Shown here: positions 8,887 through 18,067 of the stretch, in pieces
Layout of the letters: every line of letters begins with the position of its first letter
How positions within the stretch are numbered: position 1 is the stretch's first letter
Origin: Burkholderiaceae bacterium
Lineage (GTDB): Bacteria; Pseudomonadota; Gammaproteobacteria; Burkholderiales; Burkholderiaceae_B
Length of the DNA stretch: 64,000 nucleotides
Assembly: GCA_030158305.1 (NCBI GenBank)
Contig: JAOATE010000091.1
Coordinates: 16,104 to 80,103 of the forward strand
Direction of reading: 5' to 3'
The notes under the pieces: model-generated
The model's input: only the letters and a program-made list of their open reading frames with translations
Database searches by the model: none
What the model was told of the DNA's origin: nothing
Translations under genes and position numbers: made by a program

Positions 8887-10880
8887 TTCGTGCTTCTGGT
8901 TTGACGGTTCGTCGTGGCACTAAAGTATTGCTCGATCAAACTGAATTTGTTGTGCATCCCGGCGAGCGTGTAGGTTTCGTTGGGAAAAATGGCGCCGGAA
9001 AATCTACTCTTTTTGCTCTGCTTCAGCATGAAATTGAAGCGGATGGCGGAACCCTTGAGGTCCCACAAGGATGGCGCATGGCAAGCGTCAAACAAGAAAT
9101 TGCCTCAAGCGATGGCAGTGCGCGTGATTTTGTGATCGATGGCGATACCCATCTGCGTCACCTACAAGCTGAGCGCAGCGCATTATCTGATGCGCTCGAA
9201 CGCTCACCTCACCAAGCAGAAGCACTCGGGGCACGTATCGCTGAACTAGAGTCCGAACTCATCGAAGTCGGCGCATGGACATCCGCTTCACGCGCTGAGC
9301 AACTCCTAGCGGGCTTAGGCTTCACGCCAGCGCAATGGGATCATCCTGTCGATAGTTTTTCTGGCGGATGGAGAATGCGCCTCGCGCTCGCAAGAGCTCT
9401 GATGGCACCCTCTGAATTGTTATTGCTAGATGAGCCTACAAACCATCTGGACCTCGACGCGATGTTATGGCTTGAACGCTGGCTAGGCGCCTACACGGGG
9501 ACCGTATTACTGATTTCTCACGATACCGAGTTTTTGGATTCAGTCGCTCAAACAATTCTCCATTTTGATCAAGGCAAACTCAATCGTTACAAGGGTGGTT
9601 ATCAGGATTTTGTCATTCAACGCTCGGAAAGGCTTCGTCAAACCAAAATTGCCTGGGAGCGTCAGACACGCGAGACCGCCAGGCTGCAAGGATTTATTGA
9701 TCGGTTTAAAGCTAAAGCATCAAAAGCCAAACAAGCTCAAAGTCGTGTGAAGGCCTTGGCGCGGATGGAACTATTAGCCCCCATTCATGCCGAGTCAGGC
9801 ATTGACATTCGCATTCCCTCGCCCGAAGAAATGCCCGACCCACTTTTAGTGTTAGAGGATATGCAGGCAGGCTATACCAACGAACAAGGCGAAACGATCC
9901 CTATCTTGCGGAAAGTGCGCTTGATGGTGCGTGGTGGAGACCGTATTGGCATCTTGGGCGTCAATGGTGCGGGTAAAAGTACGCTAGTCAAAACACTGGC
10001 TGGTGAACTAGAGGTTCAAGCCGGCAGCCGTAAAGCCTCACGTGGTTTAGAGGTGGGATATTTTGCTCAACATCAGCTTGATATGCTGGATTTAGACAGC
10101 AGTCCTTTGCAGCACTTGGCACGACTGGCACCACAAACCCGCGAACAAGAACTTCGTAACTATCTGGGTGGCTTTGGCTTTGGTGGCGATCGAGTCATGG
10201 ACAAAGTTGCCCCCATGTCCGGTGGTGAAAAAGCCAGACTCGCGCTATCACTCATCGTATGGCAAAAGCCTAATCTCTTATTGCTAGATGAACCTAGCAA
10301 TCACTTGGATGTAGAAACACGCGAGGCCTTGACGACTGCGCTAGCAGAGTTTGGTGGCAGCATGCTGCTCGTGTCACATGATAGACACTTACTACGCACC
10401 ACTGTGGATCGCTTTTGGATCGTGGCGGACGGTGGCGTACAGGAGTTTGACGGTGACCTTGAGGATTACAGAGATTGGTTAGCGCAACATCAAGCCAATG
10501 CGCGTAAACAAGAACTCGCCGATAGGCAAGCTGCAAACACCACAGCATTGGCCACTCACGAAAATTCCTCAAGTCTGCCGGATATCTCAAATGCCGATCG
10601 GAAACAACAAAAGCGCGAAGAGGCACAGGAACGGCAACGAACGGCTGTGCTGCGTAAACCCATCGAGGCAAAGCTTACGAAAGTTGAAAAAGAGCTTGAG
10701 TCCACGCAAAGCAAACTCAAAATACTTGACGCCTTGATTGCCGATGCAGATCTGTACACGGAAGCAAGACGCCAGGAGAGAGTGCAGACGCTATCCCAGC
10801 ATGGAGAACTCACAAAAAAGCATGGGGAACTAGAAGAAGTATGGCTTGAGTTGCAAAGCGAGTTGGAATCAATTGGCTAG
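8883..10880 (+). CDS. ABC-F family ATP-binding protein (YheS/Uup type)
   Basis: Cytoplasmic ABC-F ATPase with two fused nucleotide-binding domains and no membrane part; such proteins act on the ribosome. 665 aa. Walker A motifs GKNGAGKST (about 34-42) and GVNGAGKST (about 359-367); signatures SFSGGWRMR (about 158) and MSGGEKARL (about 445); DEPTNHLD and DEPSNHLD. The inter-domain linker is charged and a C-terminal coiled coil (about 560-665) is rich in Lys/Glu/Gln. The start is GTG at 8883, overlapping the prmB stop. YheS-like by length and linker, but the exact subfamily is unsure. Confidence 0.92.
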   Translation: MIRASGLTVRRGTKVLLDQTEFVVHPGERVGFVGKNGAGKSTLFALLQHEIEADGGTLEVPQGWRMASVKQEIASSDGSARDFVIDGDTHLRHLQAERSALSDALERSPHQAEALGARIAELESELIEVGAWTSASRAEQLLAGLGFTPAQWDHPVDSFSGGWRMRLALARALMAPSELLLLDEPTNHLDLDAMLWLERWLGAYTGTVLLISHDTEFLDSVAQTILHFDQGKLNRYKGGYQDFVIQRSERLRQTKIAWERQTRETARLQGFIDRFKAKASKAKQAQSRVKALARMELLAPIHAESGIDIRIPSPEEMPDPLLVLEDMQAGYTNEQGETIPILRKVRLMVRGGDRIGILGVNGAGKSTLVKTLAGELEVQAGSRKASRGLEVGYFAQHQLDMLDLDSSPLQHLARLAPQTREQELRNYLGGFGFGGDRVMDKVAPMSGGEKARLALSLIVWQKPNLLLLDEPSNHLDVETREALTTALAEFGGSMLLVSHDRHLLRTTVDRFWIVADGGVQEFDGDLEDYRDWLAQHQANARKQELADRQAANTTALATHENSSSLPDISNADRKQQKREEAQERQRTAVLRKPIEAKLTKVEKELESTQSKLKILDALIADADLYTEARRQERVQTLSQHGELTKKHGELEEVWLELQSELESIG

Positions 10881-10894
10881 TACTGACACTAGCC
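10875..10894. repeat. short inverted repeat at convergent gene ends
   Basis: GGCTAGT/ACTAGCC with a 6-nt loop, overlapping the ABC-F stop codon and facing the end of uvrD. No T-tract follows on either strand, so it is not a standard terminator. Confidence 0.3.
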
Positions 10895-10940
10895 AAATTG
10901 AGATTGCAAAATTAAACAATAGATTACGCCTAGAAAAACT

Positions 10941-13205
10941 CTAGCCCTGAATGATGTCAAGCTTGGCCACGCCAAGAGCCAAAGTTTTGGCTCCAACGTC
11001 GCGAAACTGGATCTGAGCTTGAGCATCTAAACCGCTACCTGACAATCCAAAAATAGTTCCTTCGCCAAAGCGGCCATGTCGTACACCCTGGCCTACGCGA
11101 AAATGTTGGTTTCCAACTGTGACACCGTAAGAAGCACTTTGACTGACGGCGGGTGCTCGCTTGACGCTTCCCTGCCTTGCATAAGGATCAAAACCTGCGC
11201 CACTCGACTTCCAGCGAGGTTCGGAGTCACTGAGACCTTGTTTAGGCGTCAACCACTTTAAATGCTCCTCCGGGACCTCGGACAAAAATCGTGACCGCAT
11301 TGCATAACGCGTCTGACCATGGAGCATGCGGCTCTGGGCAAGGCTGAAATACAGCCGTTCGCGAGCGCGGGTGATCGCCACGTACATCAAACGGCGTTCT
11401 TCTTCGAGGCCAGCCTGCTCCAAAATGCTGTTTTCATGAGGAAAAAGACCTTCTTCGATGCCAGTGATAAATACTGCATCAAACTCAAGGCCTTTGGCTG
11501 CGTGCACAGTCATCAACTGCACAGCATCTTGACCGGCTTGCGCTTGGTTATCACCCGCTTCGAGTGCTGCATGAGATAAAAAAGCCATCAGAGGTGATAG
11601 ACCATCAAAACCCTCTTGCATCGGCTCTTGGGCACCTGCTGTCTGGACCACTTCGCCCGCAGGCAATCCACCCATGTCAGACTCTGCAACAAAAGCTGCA
11701 GCGGCAGTAATCAACTCTCGAAGGTTTTCAATCCGATCCGCACCTTCGCGATCAAGCTGATAGTGACCGACCAAACCGCTTTGCTCAATGACATGTTCAA
11801 CAAGCTCTGGAAGAGGCAAGCTGCGTGTCTCATCCGCGAGACGCTGGATCAAACTCGAAAACTGAGCAAGATTAGATCCCCCCTTACCAGGCACTCTCGC
11901 AACGGCAGCACTCAGACTCGTGTCGTAAGCTTTTGACTGATCTCCCAAAAGCTCTAAGGTTCGTGCCCCAATACCGCGAGGAGGAAAATTAACCACTCGC
12001 ATCCAAGACGTATCGTCATCCAGATTGGCCATCAAACGCAAATAAGCCAGCGCGTGTTTGATTTCTTGCCGTTCAAAAAAGCGCAAACCGCCATAAACCT
12101 TGTAAGGCACTCCCGAAGAGAACAATGCATGTTCAATCACTCGGGACTGAGCATTACTACGATACAAAATAGCGATTTGACTGCGGTCACGACCGTCAGA
12201 GATCAGGCCTCGAACCTCTTCGACCAGCCATTGAGCTTCGAGCAAGTCAGTCGGTTGTTCAACAACGCGAATTTGCTCTCCCTCACCCTGCTCAGTCCAG
12301 AGATTCTTTCCAAGTCGACCCGTGTTGTGACTGATCAGGGCATTGGCTGAGTCAAGAATATGACCAAAGGATCGATAATTTTGCTCGAGACGAATGACCG
12401 TACCATGGGCATAATCGCGCTCAAAATCTGCCATGTTGCCAACATTGGCACCACGAAAAGCGTAGATTGACTGATCATCATCACCCACAGCAAACAAATG
12501 TGCGCCACCACCAGCCAATAAAGTGAGCCATTTGTACTGCAAGGTATTGGTGTCCTGAAATTCGTCCACCAAAATATGTTTAAAGCGGCGCTGATAGTGC
12601 TCACGAATCGGTGCATGACGAGACAATAACTCGTAGGCACGCAAGAGTAGTTCTGGAAAGTCGACTACGCCCTCACGCTGACATTGCGCCTCATAAAGGG
12701 TATAAATTTCGATCAGACGACGACGAAAACTATCGTAGGCCTCAACATCACCAGGACGTTGGCCGTCTTCTTTGGCACCGTTAATAAAGCGCTGAACATC
12801 GCGTGGTGGATACTTATCGTCATCCACACCATTTGCTTTTAGCAGTCTTTTGATGGCGGCTAACTGATCCGCAGTATCCAAGATCTGAAAAGCCTGCGGC
12901 AAACCAGCATCACGATGATGGGCGCGCAACATCCGATTACATAAGCCGTGAAAGGTACCAATCCATAAACCACGGGTATCAATCGGCAAAATAGCCGACA
13001 CCCTGGCCACCATTTCACGTGCAGCTTTGTTGGTAAAAGTGACAGCTAAGATACCAAGCGGACTGACTTGGCTAGTTTGAATCAGCCAAGCCATTCGGGT
13101 GGTGAGCACCCGAGTTTTACCGCTACCCGCACCCGCTAACACGAGTGCGTGTTGAGCGGGTAAAGTGACTGCGTCTCGCTGCGGGTCGTTTAGCTTGTCA
13201 ATCAT
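10941..13205 (-). CDS. uvrD: DNA helicase II (UvrD/PcrA family)
   Basis: Superfamily 1A 3'-5' helicase for mismatch and excision repair; 754 aa, slightly above the usual 720. Seen: Q-motif LNDPQRDAV, Walker A AGAGSGKT (about 24-31), DEFQDTN, GDDDQSIYAFRGA, QNYRS and VTIHAAKGLEFD-like TVHAAKGLEFDAVF. The C-terminus has the GEGTIFGLSG-type Tudor-like end that binds RNA polymerase in the family. The ATG overlaps the stop of the upstream desaturase gene (ATGA). Confidence 0.96.
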   Translation of the reverse strand: MIDKLNDPQRDAVTLPAQHALVLAGAGSGKTRVLTTRMAWLIQTSQVSPLGILAVTFTNKAAREMVARVSAILPIDTRGLWIGTFHGLCNRMLRAHHRDAGLPQAFQILDTADQLAAIKRLLKANGVDDDKYPPRDVQRFINGAKEDGQRPGDVEAYDSFRRRLIEIYTLYEAQCQREGVVDFPELLLRAYELLSRHAPIREHYQRRFKHILVDEFQDTNTLQYKWLTLLAGGGAHLFAVGDDDQSIYAFRGANVGNMADFERDYAHGTVIRLEQNYRSFGHILDSANALISHNTGRLGKNLWTEQGEGEQIRVVEQPTDLLEAQWLVEEVRGLISDGRDRSQIAILYRSNAQSRVIEHALFSSGVPYKVYGGLRFFERQEIKHALAYLRLMANLDDDTSWMRVVNFPPRGIGARTLELLGDQSKAYDTSLSAAVARVPGKGGSNLAQFSSLIQRLADETRSLPLPELVEHVIEQSGLVGHYQLDREGADRIENLRELITAAAAFVAESDMGGLPAGEVVQTAGAQEPMQEGFDGLSPLMAFLSHAALEAGDNQAQAGQDAVQLMTVHAAKGLEFDAVFITGIEEGLFPHENSILEQAGLEEERRLMYVAITRARERLYFSLAQSRMLHGQTRYAMRSRFLSEVPEEHLKWLTPKQGLSDSEPRWKSSGAGFDPYARQGSVKRAPAVSQSASYGVTVGNQHFRVGQGVRHGRFGEGTIFGLSGSGLDAQAQIQFRDVGAKTLALGVAKLDIIQG

Positions 13206-14425
13206 GCCGCATAGCGGCGAAGACGCAGAGCGAACTCCTCAAGGCTCGCAATGCCGCTCTGCTGAGCACGCTGACACCATGCCTGCAAGTCATGGAGTAA
13301 CTGTTCGCTGGACGATGTTGAGCTGTCCCAGAGTTTGACTAAGTCATGACGCATCAGGACGAGTGTCGACAAAGACTCATTGAGTGAAAGCGCTTGTTCG
13401 ATACGGGCGCGCTCAGCAGGGGCAAGGTTCTCCTCACCACGTCCCAGCCAATGTGTCGCTGCCGCGAGCGCATCTGCCTTGGTATCAGCTTTTGAAGCTT
13501 TTAAACGCGTTAACTCATCCTTGCAGGCAGTTTTCATGATGCCGGTATAGCGGGCAAGAATCTCATAACGATGTGCGATCACACCTTGTAGGGTACGAAG
13601 GTCTACGCCTGCTTTGCCTGTTGCCTCTAATTTTAATTTAGGTGCGACTTTTTTAATCTTGGCTAAACCTAACGCCTTGAGACCTAGGATATAAATCCAA
13701 CCAATATCCAACTCATACCATTTACTTGAAAATTTAGCGGAGGTTCCGTGTGCATGGTGATTGTTGTGGAGCTCTTCACCACCGATCAAAATGCCGATAG
13801 GAAACACGTTAGTGCTGGTATCTGGGCTTGCGAAGTTGCGATAGCCAAAGTAATGACCGATACCGTTCACCACCCCTGCAGCCCAAAAAGGAATCCAAGC
13901 CATCTGAATTGCCCAGATTGTGAATCCAATCGCACCAAACAAAGCCACGTCGATAATCAGCATCAAAATGATGCCACGAGCGCTGAAACGTGTATAAATA
14001 TTACGTTCGAGCCAATCATCTGGCGTACCGTGACCGAATTTGGAGACAGTCTCTGCATTTTTTGATTCGTGGCGATACAGCTCAGCACCACTAAATAAAA
14101 CCTTACCAATGCCATAAATCATTGGCGAGTGGGGATCACCCTCACGCTCACAGCGCGCATGATGCTTGCGATGAATCGACACCCATTCTTTTGTGACCAT
14201 GCCAGTGGTCATCCATAGCCAGAAACGGAAAAAATGCATGACCGCCGGATGGAGATCCAAGCCACGGTGCGCCTGGCTGCGATGCAGAAAAATAGTCACG
14301 GCAACGATGGTCACATGGGTCATACCCAGCGTAAAAAGCACTACCTGCCACCAGTTAGCCTGAAGCAAACCACCTGCTGCAAAAGAGATGAAGTCGTTCA
14401 TGTAAGTGTCTATGATCCAAGACAT
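13202..14425 (-). CDS. Membrane acyl-CoA/fatty acid desaturase
   Basis: Integral-membrane di-iron desaturase introducing a double bond in acyl chains, probably for membrane fluidity; 407 aa. The three histidine boxes are intact: HRSQAH (about 48), HRKHH (about 85) and HNNHHAH (about 222), between hydrophobic pairs. After about residue 270 there is a hydrophilic helical extension of about 140 residues that is not part of the catalytic core. ATG at 14425; M9 is an alternative start. It is translationally coupled to uvrD by an ATGA overlap. The specific position desaturated cannot be told. Confidence 0.92.
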   Translation of the reverse strand: MSWIIDTYMNDFISFAAGGLLQANWWQVVLFTLGMTHVTIVAVTIFLHRSQAHRGLDLHPAVMHFFRFWLWMTTGMVTKEWVSIHRKHHARCEREGDPHSPMIYGIGKVLFSGAELYRHESKNAETVSKFGHGTPDDWLERNIYTRFSARGIILMLIIDVALFGAIGFTIWAIQMAWIPFWAAGVVNGIGHYFGYRNFASPDTSTNVFPIGILIGGEELHNNHHAHGTSAKFSSKWYELDIGWIYILGLKALGLAKIKKVAPKLKLEATGKAGVDLRTLQGVIAHRYEILARYTGIMKTACKDELTRLKASKADTKADALAAATHWLGRGEENLAPAERARIEQALSLNESLSTLVLMRHDLVKLWDSSTSSSEQLLHDLQAWCQRAQQSGIASLEEFALRLRRYAA

Positions 14426-14568
14426 TAAGATGAACAGAATTTTAGCCCAGCAAAGGGTTATCTGCCAGTAAAAACCCTCAAATATTTGCGCAAAATCAAC
14501 TATTTAAGTGTTAACGGTGGCTAAATGACCGGTTACGCTGCTTTGGGTGCAACCGGCCTGACACACCA

Positions 14569-16395
14569 TTAGATTTGAGGGTCTGAATCAGCTTCAGATT
14601 GAGGCTTTTCAGTCACTTTTACTTTAGCTTTAGGTTTTGCTCTTGGTTTAGCCTTAGGTTTTACTTTGGGCTCAGGAACAGATTCAGCTTTCGTTTCAAT
14701 TTCAACTTTAATTTCAGCACTAGTTTTAGCTACAGCTGCAGTTTCAACAAGAGGTGTAAGTAATTCTTGAACAACAGGCTCAAGCAACGCCTCAGTCGAT
14801 GAAAGTGTCTCATTCTCAGACTCAGCCTCTAACTCAGACTCAGACTCACGTTTCACCTTTTCTGTCACTAAAGATTTCTTTCGCTCGAAGATGGCCGCAA
14901 AAAAACCATCCGTACCATGGACGTCCGGACGCAAACTTAAAAATGGGCCTTCGATTTGAAGTGTTGTGCGCGCTGCCAAAATGGGTGAAGCATCGACCAA
15001 TTCAAATTCAGGATGGTTTGCCAAAAACAACTCTGCCTGATCTTGATTTTCCTCTTTTAAAATGCTGCACGTCGCATAAACAAGCCGGCCGCCAGGGGCG
15101 ACACAGCGCGAAGCGCTTGCCAAAATGCGAGCCTGCAAAGCCGTGAGCTCTTGAAGACTCTGAACAGACTGGCGCCACTTCAAATCAGGGTTGCGTCGCA
15201 AGGTTCCCACGCCACTGCAAGGTGCATCCACCAACACGCGGTGCGCTTTACCCGCAAGCCGCCGAACACGCGTGTCATTTTCATGCTCAATCGCGACCGG
15301 CACGATATTGGACAACCCGCTTCGAGCAAAGCGTGGCTTAGCCTTTGCCAGTCTAGTCGCTGACACATCAAACGCATAGAGTCTGCCCGTGGAGCGCATC
15401 AGCGCGCCAAGCAATAGTGTCTTGCCACCTGCACCGGCGCAGAAATCAATCACCATTTCACCGCGTTTTGGCCCCACGAGCAACGCGAGGAGCTGACTGC
15501 CCTCGTCCTGCACTTCGATCAAGCCATGTTCGAACTGGTGCCACTTATTCATGGCAGGCCGCCCCTTAAGACGGATGCCCCAAGGTGAGTAAGGTGTCGC
15601 AACAGGGGCATGCCGCACGCCATTGCCTTTGATCAAGTCGGCCAGCATTTCATCACGATCCGCTTTCATCGGATTGACGCGAATATCAAGCGGGGCTGCA
15701 GTATTGAGCGCAGTTGTCAGAGACTCCAGTTCTGGCATGTCTTGGATTCGATCGAACAACCAGTCGGGCAAACTTGTCCGGACCTGCAATGAGAGAGACT
15801 GCTCATCAATCTGAGCAATCCGGTCAAGCCATGCCAGTTCACCCACATCCAATACTGGGCGAACTTTGTCAGCCCCCATCGTGGCAATGGCGCCCTGGAT
15901 CGCTAATCGACGTACCGCATTACCGACTCCACTCTCCCCAAGCTGGCGGTAGCGACGCAAGTGACGCAATACGTCATAGACAACCTCAGCGACCTCTGCG
16001 CGATCGCGGATTCCGAGTTTAGGGTGCGCTCGAAACCAATGGGAAACAATCGAGTCCGCGGCAAAGCGCCAGGTCAGAACTTCGTCAAGGACCTGGCGGA
16101 TCTGATCCAGCCGAACCGTCATGACAGGCTGGCGAGGCTTTGGAACATATGTTGAGACGACAGGTTGCTTTTCTGCGCCATAAGGCTGGACGTCACCCTG
16201 TCCGGCAAAGCCTCGATCGCCTTGCGGGCGGGGTCCACGCGGCTGAACATTCATCAGTCTCTCAGTCGCGGAACCAGGCCTGACCGTGCCAGTTGATGCG
16301 CTCAACGCCGCGGCCCGAGCCTCATCTTTTTTGTTGGGTCGCCCTGCACCCGTCGTGCCATGGGGCCGACGGCTTGGTTTGCTGGGATTGCTCAT
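14569..16395 (-). CDS. rsmB: RsmB/NOP-family 16S rRNA cytosine-C5 methyltransferase
   Basis: Class I SAM enzyme that makes m5C in rRNA; 608 aa. SAM motif DFCAGAGGKT; the two conserved cysteines are in VDAPCSGVGTLRRN (about 390) and the nucleophile in YATCSILKEEN (about 442). The ATG at 16395 (MSNPSKPSRR) is chosen because it overlaps the purN stop (ATGA); the 32 extra residues upstream are non-homologous read-back into purN. Odd: a basic, disordered N-terminus of about 100 residues and a C-terminal tail of about 100 residues, first Glu/Ser-rich, then Lys/Pro-rich. The methylated base (967 in E. coli) is inferred. Confidence 0.88.
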   Translation of the reverse strand: MSNPSKPSRRPHGTTGAGRPNKKDEARAAALSASTGTVRPGSATERLMNVQPRGPRPQGDRGFAGQGDVQPYGAEKQPVVSTYVPKPRQPVMTVRLDQIRQVLDEVLTWRFAADSIVSHWFRAHPKLGIRDRAEVAEVVYDVLRHLRRYRQLGESGVGNAVRRLAIQGAIATMGADKVRPVLDVGELAWLDRIAQIDEQSLSLQVRTSLPDWLFDRIQDMPELESLTTALNTAAPLDIRVNPMKADRDEMLADLIKGNGVRHAPVATPYSPWGIRLKGRPAMNKWHQFEHGLIEVQDEGSQLLALLVGPKRGEMVIDFCAGAGGKTLLLGALMRSTGRLYAFDVSATRLAKAKPRFARSGLSNIVPVAIEHENDTRVRRLAGKAHRVLVDAPCSGVGTLRRNPDLKWRQSVQSLQELTALQARILASASRCVAPGGRLVYATCSILKEENQDQAELFLANHPEFELVDASPILAARTTLQIEGPFLSLRPDVHGTDGFFAAIFERKKSLVTEKVKRESESELEAESENETLSSTEALLEPVVQELLTPLVETAAVAKTSAEIKVEIETKAESVPEPKVKPKAKPRAKPKAKVKVTEKPQSEADSDPQI

Positions 16396-17057
16396 AAATA
16401 TTGGCCTGATGTAAAAAGTCGTGTGGTGATGCCGTCCACCTGAACGCGCTGATCGCTGGTCAGATGTATGCGGCCCTGCGCAAGCCAACATGCAACTTGC
16501 GGATAAATATGATGTTCCATACCCAACACTCTTGCAGCTAAGGTCTCGGGCGTGTCATCGTTGAGTACCGGGACCACACCTTGGGCAATAATTGGACCGT
16601 GATCAAGCACGGGAGTGACGAAGTGTACGGTGCATCCGTGTGATTGAACACCCGTGGCTAACGCTTGTGCGTGGGTATGTAATCCTGGAAAGGCAGGTAA
16701 TAAAGAAGGATGGATGTTCACAAGCCGTCCGGCAAAGCGCTCAACAAAGCCTGGAGTCAACACCCGCATAAAACCTGCTAGCAGCACGTAATCTGGCTCA
16801 AACTTGTCAATGGATTCTGCTAGTGCGGAGTCAAAGGACTCTCTGGAGCTAAAGGCAGTATGGGCCAAGCCTACGGTCTGTATACCCTGCTCTGCGGCCC
16901 AAGTCAGTCCTGCTGTCTCAGCACGGCTCGCAATGACGGCAGCGACGTCTGCAGCGCACTGTCCAGTTTGGCACGCCTGGACGATTGCTTGCATATTGGA
17001 ACCCTGTCCTGAGATCAAAATCACAAAGCGAGGGCGAATATTTTGGGGGTCGGACAT
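16392..17057 (-). CDS. purN: Phosphoribosylglycinamide formyltransferase
   Basis: Transfers formyl from 10-formyl-THF to GAR in purine synthesis; 221 aa. Seen: ISGQGSNMQAIVQ near the N-terminus, AGFMRVLTPGFVERF, the catalytic asparagine/histidine motif NIHPSLLPAFPGLHTH, and catalytic Asp in VLDHGPIIAQ. The start is ATG 17057 (MSDPQN), with GGAA 5 nt upstream, rather than a further 14 codons upstream that would run to within 2 bp of ribF. Divergent from ribF. Confidence 0.95.
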   Translation of the reverse strand: MSDPQNIRPRFVILISGQGSNMQAIVQACQTGQCAADVAAVIASRAETAGLTWAAEQGIQTVGLAHTAFSSRESFDSALAESIDKFEPDYVLLAGFMRVLTPGFVERFAGRLVNIHPSLLPAFPGLHTHAQALATGVQSHGCTVHFVTPVLDHGPIIAQGVVPVLNDDTPETLAARVLGMEHHIYPQVACWLAQGRIHLTSDQRVQVDGITTRLFTSGQYL

Positions 17058-17101
17058 GGTATTCCACGATAAGGCTAGTCTGAAATTGTAAACTGTCACC
17101 T

Positions 17102-18067
17102 GTGAAAACCATTCTCAGCATTTTTCGCCAAGCCCCCGCGCCTGATTTGCGCCTACCGTGCGCCCTGTCAATTGGTAACTTTGACGGGGTCCATCGTGGC
17201 CATCAGGCCATGATTGCCCAAGTCTGCGACGCGGCAGAGCGACTCGCGCTCGCCCCAACGATCCTGACCTTTGCACCGCATCCACGTCAGTATTTTGCGC
17301 ATATCAACCACCGCCCAGAGCTCTCCCCTCCGCAAATCACTGGACTGAGGGACAAACTCACTGCCCTTGCCCACGCAGGCGTCGAGCGCGTGATTCTCGC
17401 CCGATTTAATCGAGCAATGGCGGAAATGTCGGCCTCTGACTTTGTCACAAAATGGCTGGCAATTGAGCTCAATGTCCGTTGGTTGCTGGTAGGCGAGGAT
17501 TTTCGTTTTGGTCGCCAGCGAACCGGAGACGTCAAGTTGCTCAAAGAACTTGGGCAACTTTGCGGTATCGCGGTTCATACGCTAAGTGACATTACCGATG
17601 AACAGGGACACAGGATTTCCAGCTCCGAGGTCCGAGGTGCGCTTGCCGCGGGAGATGTTCGCCGTGCCGCAAGCTTATTAGGCCGTCCTTTTGGCATGAC
17701 GGGTCACATTGTTCATGGCAAAAAGCTCGGACGCACGCTCAATATGCCAACAATGAATATGCATGTCACGCCTCGTTGTGCAGCGCGCTCTGGCATTTAT
17801 GTCGTTCGCGCGCATGGTCTTGGACCCAAGCCTCTACCTGGAGTGGCTAGCCTAGGCGTTCGTCCCACCGTCGAAGATGATGGAAGAATTTTGCTTGAGA
17901 CTCATTTATTTGATCTGAATGTAGACGCATACGGTAAACTCGTGCGCGTCGAACTCCTGCAGCATTTGCGGGATGAAGAAAAGTTTCCCGATCTGCCAAC
18001 CTTGACTGCCGCCATGCATGCCGATGCACAGCATGCGCGCGCTTACTTTGCGCTCCATGGACTATAA
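17102..18067 (+). CDS. ribF: Bifunctional riboflavin kinase/FAD synthetase
   Basis: Makes FMN and FAD; 321 aa, usual length. The N-terminal adenylyltransferase domain has [17 protein letters not shown] and [13 protein letters not shown] with ISSSEVR; the C-terminal flavokinase domain has [20 protein letters not shown] and MPTMNM. GTG start at 17102 with no visible ribosome site. The last 11 nt overlap ileS. First gene of ribF-ileS-lspA-coaBC, a common order in proteobacteria. Confidence 0.95.
   Translation: MKTILSIFRQAPAPDLRLPCALSIGNFDGVHRGHQAMIAQVCDAAERLALAPTILTFAPHPRQYFAHINHRPELSPPQITGLRDKLTALAHAGVERVILARFNRAMAEMSASDFVTKWLAIELNVRWLLVGEDFRFGRQRTGDVKLLKELGQLCGIAVHTLSDITDEQGHRISSSEVRGALAAGDVRRAASLLGRPFGMTGHIVHGKKLGRTLNMPTMNMHVTPRCAARSGIYVVRAHGLGPKPLPGVASLGVRPTVEDDGRILLETHLFDLNVDAYGKLVRVELLQHLRDEEKFPDLPTLTAAMHADAQHARAYFALHGL

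Noticed and set aside
14799-15146. Plus-strand ORF of 115 codons
   Set aside because: Antisense of the repetitive tail of the RsmB-like gene; composition follows that gene.
16396-16491. 32-codon N-terminal extension of the RsmB-like gene
   Set aside because: It reads back into purN; the ATG at 16395 overlaps the purN stop and is the natural start.
18018-18056. 13-codon extension of ileS
   Set aside because: Inside ribF in another frame; [10 protein letters not shown] is the conserved IleS start.
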